A stretch of DNA of 8,796 nucleotides from Paracoccaceae bacterium (GTDB taxonomy: Bacteria > Pseudomonadota > Alphaproteobacteria > Rhodobacterales > Rhodobacteraceae), in the NCBI GenBank assembly GCA_015487255.1, contig WFQA01000085.1:1-8796 (forward strand), in the 5' to 3' direction. Below the pieces are notes generated by a model. The model saw only the letters and a program-made list of their open reading frames with translations, was not told where the DNA came from and did no database searches. This document shows, one piece after another, positions 5,807 through 8,796 of this stretch. The position numbers were made by a program, and so were the translations under genes. The first letter of the stretch is position 1; each line of letters starts with the position of its first letter.

Positions 5807-6955
5807 ATGAAACTCAATAAGCTTGCAATTCTGCCGCTATTGGCTGCGGTTGCCATGCCGGCATTGGCCGAGGGCGATAATGGCACGGTCAAGGTTGGTA
5901 TGATCACCACGCTTTCGGGTGGCGGGGCCGGGCTGGGGATTGATGTGCGAGACGGGTTTTTGCTTGCGGTGCAGCAGGCGGGCAATGCCAATCTGGAACT
6001 GGTGATCGAGGATGACCAGCGCAAGCCCGATATTGCCGTGCAACTGGCCGACCGGATGATCCAGTCCGACAAGGTCGATGTGCTGACCGGGATCATCTGG
6101 TCCAATCTGGCGATGGCGGTGGTGCCAAGTGCCGTGGCGCAGGGCAAGTTTTACCTTTCTCCCAATGCCGGGCCTTCGGCGCTGGCCGGGCGTGGCTGTG
6201 ACCCGAATTATTTCAATGTTGCCTGGCAGAATGATAACCTGCACGAGGCCGCTGGCGCTTATGCCAGCTCGGCGGGCTATGAAAACACCTTTATCCTTGC
6301 CCCCAATTACCCGGCCGGGGTTGATGCGCTGACCGGCTTCAAGCGGTTTTACGAGGGTGAGCTTTCGGGCGAGTTGCTGACCAAGCTGGGCCAGACCGAT
6401 TATGCCAGCGAAATCGCCCAGATCCGGGCTTCCGGCGCGGATTCGGTGTTTTTCTTTCTGCCCGGGGGCATGGGTATTTCCTTTCTCAAGCAATATGCCG
6501 ATAGCGGCGTAGATCTGCCGGTGGTTGGCCCGGCCTTCAGCTTTGACCAGGGCATTTTGCAAGCGGTGGGCGCGGCGGCGCTGGGGGTGGTCAACACCTC
6601 TCAATGGAACAAAGACCTCGACAATGCCGCCAACGCGGCCTTTGTTGCAAGCTTTCAGGCCGAATATGGCCGCTTGCCCTCGCTTTATGCCTCGCAAGGG
6701 TTTGACACCGCCAACCTGCTGCTCAGCGCCATGGCAGTGGCGAATATCGCGGATGAAGATGCTTTTCGCGATGCGCTCAAAGCCGCCAATTTTGACAGTG
6801 TGCGCGGTGATTTTGCCTTTGCCGGCAATAACCACCCCATTCAGGATATCTATGTGCGTGAAGTGATCGAGGAGGATGGTGTATTTACCAACCGGATCAT
6901 CGGTGTGGCGCTGGAAGACCGCTCGAACGCTTATCTGGACGATTGCAGCATGTAA
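5807..6955 (+). CDS. LIV-type ABC transporter periplasmic substrate-binding protein
   Basis: Periplasmic receptor of a branched-chain amino acid type (HAAT family) ABC importer, with a type I periplasmic binding protein fold (Peripla_BP_6). The 382-residue length is normal. A Sec signal peptide is clear: basic MKLNK, hydrophobic ILPLLAAVAMP, then cleavage after Ala21 in ALA-EG. The mature protein begins with the typical strand VKVGMITTLSG. Cys131 and Cys380 are the only mature cysteines and could form a disulfide. Two adjacent ATGs (5804, 5807) are possible; 5807 is chosen because GGGGAG at 5795-5800 is then 6 bp away. The gene opens an operon with livH and livM. Substrate may be leucine, isoleucine or valine, but this family also binds amides, urea, aromatic acids and other small molecules, so specificity is open. 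Confidence 0.92.
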   Translation: MKLNKLAILPLLAAVAMPALAEGDNGTVKVGMITTLSGGGAGLGIDVRDGFLLAVQQAGNANLELVIEDDQRKPDIAVQLADRMIQSDKVDVLTGIIWSNLAMAVVPSAVAQGKFYLSPNAGPSALAGRGCDPNYFNVAWQNDNLHEAAGAYASSAGYENTFILAPNYPAGVDALTGFKRFYEGELSGELLTKLGQTDYASEIAQIRASGADSVFFFLPGGMGISFLKQYADSGVDLPVVGPAFSFDQGILQAVGAAALGVVNTSQWNKDLDNAANAAFVASFQAEYGRLPSLYASQGFDTANLLLSAMAVANIADEDAFRDALKAANFDSVRGDFAFAGNNHPIQDIYVREVIEEDGVFTNRIIGVALEDRSNAYLDDCSM

Positions 6956-6963
6956 ATATTTGG

Positions 6964-6992
6964 CACAGGGCGCGGCACCCCCGCGCCCTGTG
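6964..6992 (+). promoter_or_regulatory. Strong intercistronic hairpin after the binding-protein gene
   Basis: CACAGGGCGCGG (6964-6975), a CACCC loop and CCGCGCCCTGTG (6981-6992) form a perfect 12-bp GC-rich stem starting 8 bp after the binding-protein stop. No T run follows, so full termination is unlikely. Hairpins in this position commonly protect the upstream mRNA from 3' exonucleases, which would give more binding protein than permease. It overlaps a second possible hairpin. Confidence 0.65.
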
Positions 6993-7002
6993 AACGCGGG
7001 GG
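6978..7002 (+). promoter_or_regulatory. Alternative hairpin covering the livH ribosome binding site
   Basis: CCCCCGCG at 6978-6985 is perfectly complementary to CGCGGGGG at 6995-7002, with a 9-nt loop. The right arm contains the G-rich Shine-Dalgarno-like sequence 6-10 bp before the livH ATG. Bases 6981-6985 are also used by the 12-bp hairpin, so the two structures exclude each other. Confidence 0.45.
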
Positions 7003-7008
7003 CGATTT

Positions 7009-7929
7009 ATGTCAGCGGTTCTTTTGGCTGAGCAGATCCTGAACGGGCTGCAATCCGGTATGATGTTGTTTTTGACCGCGGCCGGGCTGACGCTGGTTTT
7101 TGGCGTGATGGGGCTGATCAACCTTGCGCATGGCTCGCTTTATATGCTCGGAGCTTTTGCGGCGGCGGCGGTGGCAGCACTGACCGGCTCTTTTTTGCTG
7201 GCGCTGATGGCCAGCATTGCGGCGGCGGCGGCAGCCGGGGCTTTGGTCGAAATGCTGGTGATCCGGCGGCTTTATAAGCGCGACCACCTTGATCAGGTGC
7301 TGGCCACCTTTGCGCTGATCCTGATTTTTTCAGAGGGCACGCGCTGGATGTTTGGCTCTTTCCCGCTATTTTTAAGCATCCCCGATTATCTCTCCGGCCC
7401 TGTCAGCCTGCCGGGGGGGATACAGTATCCGCTTTACCGGCTGGTGATCATTGCCATTGGCATGGCCATTGCCATCGGGTTGTTTTGGCTTATCTCGCAT
7501 ACACGGCTCGGCATTCGTATCCGCGCGGGCGAAAGTGACCGCGAGATGATCGGCGCGCTCGGCATTGATATCGCCCGGCTTTATACGGTGGTGTTTGCGC
7601 TCGGGGCGGCGCTGGCCGGGCTGGCGGGGGCTTTGGTCGGGGCGATCCAGTCGGTGCAGGTGGGCATGGGCGAGCCGGTGCTGATACTGGCTTTCGTGGT
7701 GATTGTGATTGGCGGTACCGGCTCGATCAAGGGGGCGTTGGTCGGGGCATTGCTGGTCGGGCTGACAGATACGCTCGGCCCGCTGTTTTTGCCACGGTTT
7801 TTCGGGCTGTTTCTGGAGCCGGCCAGTGCGGCCTCGGTCGGGGCCTCGCTGGCCTCGATGCTGATCTATATCCTGATGGCCGGCATTTTGGTGCTCAAGC
7901 CTTCCGGCCTATACGGAGCGCGGGCATGA
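7009..7929 (+). CDS. livH: LIV-type ABC transporter permease, LivH family
   Basis: One of the two inner-membrane permeases of the LIV-type importer. The 306 residues are strongly hydrophobic, with about eight predicted helices. Family landmarks are GLTLVFGVMGLINLAHGSLY (residues 26-45), the cytoplasmic EAA-like loop AGESDREMIGALGID (173-187) that contacts the ATPase subunits, and GGTGSIKGALVGA near residue 235. An alanine-rich stretch at about residues 49-78 is encoded by runs of GCG and GCA. The start ATG at 7009 has a G-rich site, GGGGG, 6 bp upstream, which may be hidden in an RNA hairpin. It lies 53 bp after the binding-protein stop, and its own stop overlaps the livM start by 4 bp (ATGA), so the two permeases are probably translationally coupled and made in equal amounts. 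Confidence 0.93.
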   Translation: MSAVLLAEQILNGLQSGMMLFLTAAGLTLVFGVMGLINLAHGSLYMLGAFAAAAVAALTGSFLLALMASIAAAAAAGALVEMLVIRRLYKRDHLDQVLATFALILIFSEGTRWMFGSFPLFLSIPDYLSGPVSLPGGIQYPLYRLVIIAIGMAIAIGLFWLISHTRLGIRIRAGESDREMIGALGIDIARLYTVVFALGAALAGLAGALVGAIQSVQVGMGEPVLILAFVVIVIGGTGSIKGALVGALLVGLTDTLGPLFLPRFFGLFLEPASAASVGASLASMLIYILMAGILVLKPSGLYGARA

Positions 7930-8796
7930 GCCGGGAAAACCTGATCAATGCGGCGCTGTTTCTGGGGCTGGTTGCGGTGCCGCTCTGGGCCTGGAATATG
8001 GACGAGCCTTATATCATTACGCTGGCAACCAAGGTGGCGATACTGGCGCTGGCCGGGGTGGGGCTGAATATTGCGCTGGGCATTGGCGGGTTGGTCAGCT
8101 TTGGCCATGCGGCGTTTTTTGGCATTGGCGGCTATGCGATGGGCATTCTGGCCAGCCATGCGCAAAGCTATACACCGCTGTTTGAATGGCCGTTCCTGTT
8201 TGAGGGCAGCAAAAACATGCTGGTGATCTGGGGGGTGGCCATTGGTGCTTCGGCGCTGGCGGGGCTGGTGATTGGCTTGTTTTCACTGCGCACCTCCGGG
8301 GTTTATTTCATCATGATCTCGCTGGCCTTTGGGCAGATGCTGTTTTATTTTGCCATCAGCTGGCCGGCCTATGGCGGGGAGGACGGGCAATCGATCTATG
8401 TGCGCAACGGCTTTCCGGGGTTGAACACGCTGGACCCGATCCAGTTTTTTGCCATCAGTTTTGCGGTGCTGGCACTGGCGCTGGGGCTTTTTGCATTTTT
8501 GGCCAGATCGCCCTTCGGGCTGGCGCTGAACGCGGCGCGGCAATCGCCCGAGCGGGTGGCCACGGTTGGCATTTCGGTGTTTCGCCTGCGGCTGGTGGCG
8601 CTGGTGATCTCGGCGGTGATCACAGGGCTGGCCGGGGCGCTTTATGCCGATCTCAACCGTTTTGTCAGCCCGAGCATGCTGAGCTGGCAAACCAGCGGCG
8701 AGATCATGGTTTTTGTGATTCTTGGCGGGGTGGGGCTGAATATTGCGCTGGGCATTGGCGGGTTGGTCAGCTTTGGCCATGCGGCGTTTTTTGGCA
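7926..8796 (+). CDS. livM: LIV-type ABC transporter permease, LivM family (partial, abnormal 3' end)
   Basis: Second inner-membrane permease of the importer, paired with LivH. It is open from ATG 7926 to the right edge: 290 codons of a protein that usually has about 320-350. Landmarks are GLNIALGIGGLVSFGHAAFF (residues 46-65), SLRTSGVYFIMISLAFGQM (120-138) and the ATPase-contacting loop ARQSPERVATVGIS (204-217). Up to residue 267 the sequence is ordinary LivM and reaches the conserved SGEIMVFVILGGVG. Family members then continue with a segment of the type RLFGPxxGA, but here the protein returns to residues 44-66 of itself. The encoding DNA is an exact 71-bp copy of bases 8054-8124. The final 23 codons should therefore not be trusted as the true C-terminus. 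The livG and livF ATPase genes would be expected next. Confidence 0.88.
   Translation, partial: MSRENLINAALFLGLVAVPLWAWNMDEPYIITLATKVAILALAGVGLNIALGIGGLVSFGHAAFFGIGGYAMGILASHAQSYTPLFEWPFLFEGSKNMLVIWGVAIGASALAGLVIGLFSLRTSGVYFIMISLAFGQMLFYFAISWPAYGGEDGQSIYVRNGFPGLNTLDPIQFFAISFAVLALALGLFAFLARSPFGLALNAARQSPERVATVGISVFRLRLVALVISAVITGLAGALYADLNRFVSPSMLSWQTSGEIMVFVILGGVGLNIALGIGGLVSFGHAAFFG
8054..8124 (+). repeat. 71-bp direct repeat, first copy (inside livM)
   Basis: This segment encodes LivM residues 44-66 in their normal place. It is identical over all 71 bases to 8726-8796. The base before each copy differs (C at 8053, G at 8725), so the left edge is exact; the right edge is set by the end of the window. 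Confidence 0.97.
8726..8796 (+). repeat. 71-bp direct repeat, second copy (at window end)
   Basis: Exact copy of 8054-8124, shifted by 672 bp (224 codons, so the frame is kept). It starts within the codons for the GGVG motif, where CGGGGTGGGG would plausibly occur in both contexts and could have acted as the joining homology. It runs to the last base of the window. Confidence 0.97.

Noticed and set aside
4777..6147. A 456-codon minus-strand open frame across the kinase-like gene, the spacer and the binding-protein gene
   Set aside because: It spans two well-supported plus-strand genes and the promoter between them, and its translation is low-complexity without a family signature. It is a shadow frame.
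5837..6835. A 332-codon minus-strand open frame opposite the binding-protein gene
   Set aside because: The plus strand encodes a clear periplasmic binding protein with signal peptide; the antisense translation shows no domain and no start signal.
7146..7242. GCG-rich tracts in livH as a possible contingency repeat
   Set aside because: The tracts are short and interrupted, encode alanines inside membrane helices, and fit ordinary codon use for such proteins.
1..8796. CRISPR arrays, tRNA, rRNA, transposase genes or prophage genes
   Set aside because: No regularly spaced repeats, no tRNA or rRNA-like segment and no recombinase or phage protein was seen on either strand.
8726..8796. Terminal overlap of a circular replicon
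   Set aside because: The end of the window matches an internal position (8054), not the start, so it does not show a circular molecule.

Overview
The window looks like chromosomal DNA of an alphaproteobacterium, most likely a Rhodobacterales (Rhodobacteraceae) relative. The main clue is a methylmalonyl-CoA epimerase gene overlapping a DUF1467 membrane-protein gene, an arrangement I know from that class. GC-rich codon use, form II CoxL-like proteins and LIV-type transporters fit this. Both window ends fall inside genes, so it reads like a contig or a cut fragment. No rRNA, tRNA, CRISPR array or transposase gene is visible.

Layout. (1) On the minus strand, 2146 down to 1 carries a two-gene operon of molybdenum hydroxylase subunits: a 2Fe-2S small subunit, then a molybdopterin-binding large subunit cut by the left edge. 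(2) A 447-bp divergent intergenic region (2147-2593) holds an AT-rich promoter-like part and a GC-rich block dense in inverted repeats. (3) On the plus strand, mce (methylmalonyl-CoA epimerase) and a DUF1467 gene overlap by 4 bp. (4) A 150-bp convergent spacer holds two hairpins, one with the layout of a REP element. (5) A DegT-family aminotransferase (minus) and a protein-kinase-fold phosphotransferase (plus) diverge from a 57-bp AT-rich spacer; their substrates are unknown. (6) From 5807 to the right edge runs a plus-strand LIV-type ABC transporter operon: periplasmic binding protein, LivH permease, LivM permease. The ATPase genes would be expected beyond the edge.

How the genes may work together. 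The transporter probably imports branched-chain amino acids or related small molecules. Methylmalonyl-CoA epimerase acts in the propionyl-CoA route that follows breakdown of valine, isoleucine and odd-chain substrates, so a metabolic link is possible but not shown. The molybdenum hydroxylase is form II CODH-like, and its real substrate cannot be read from the sequence.

Two points deserve most attention. First, the last 71 bases repeat an internal segment of livM exactly, 672 bp downstream and in frame, replacing the expected LivM C-terminus; this is most simply an assembly-graph artefact, otherwise a real tandem duplication. Second, the spacer between the binding protein and livH can form two mutually exclusive hairpins, one of which would cover the livH ribosome binding site.
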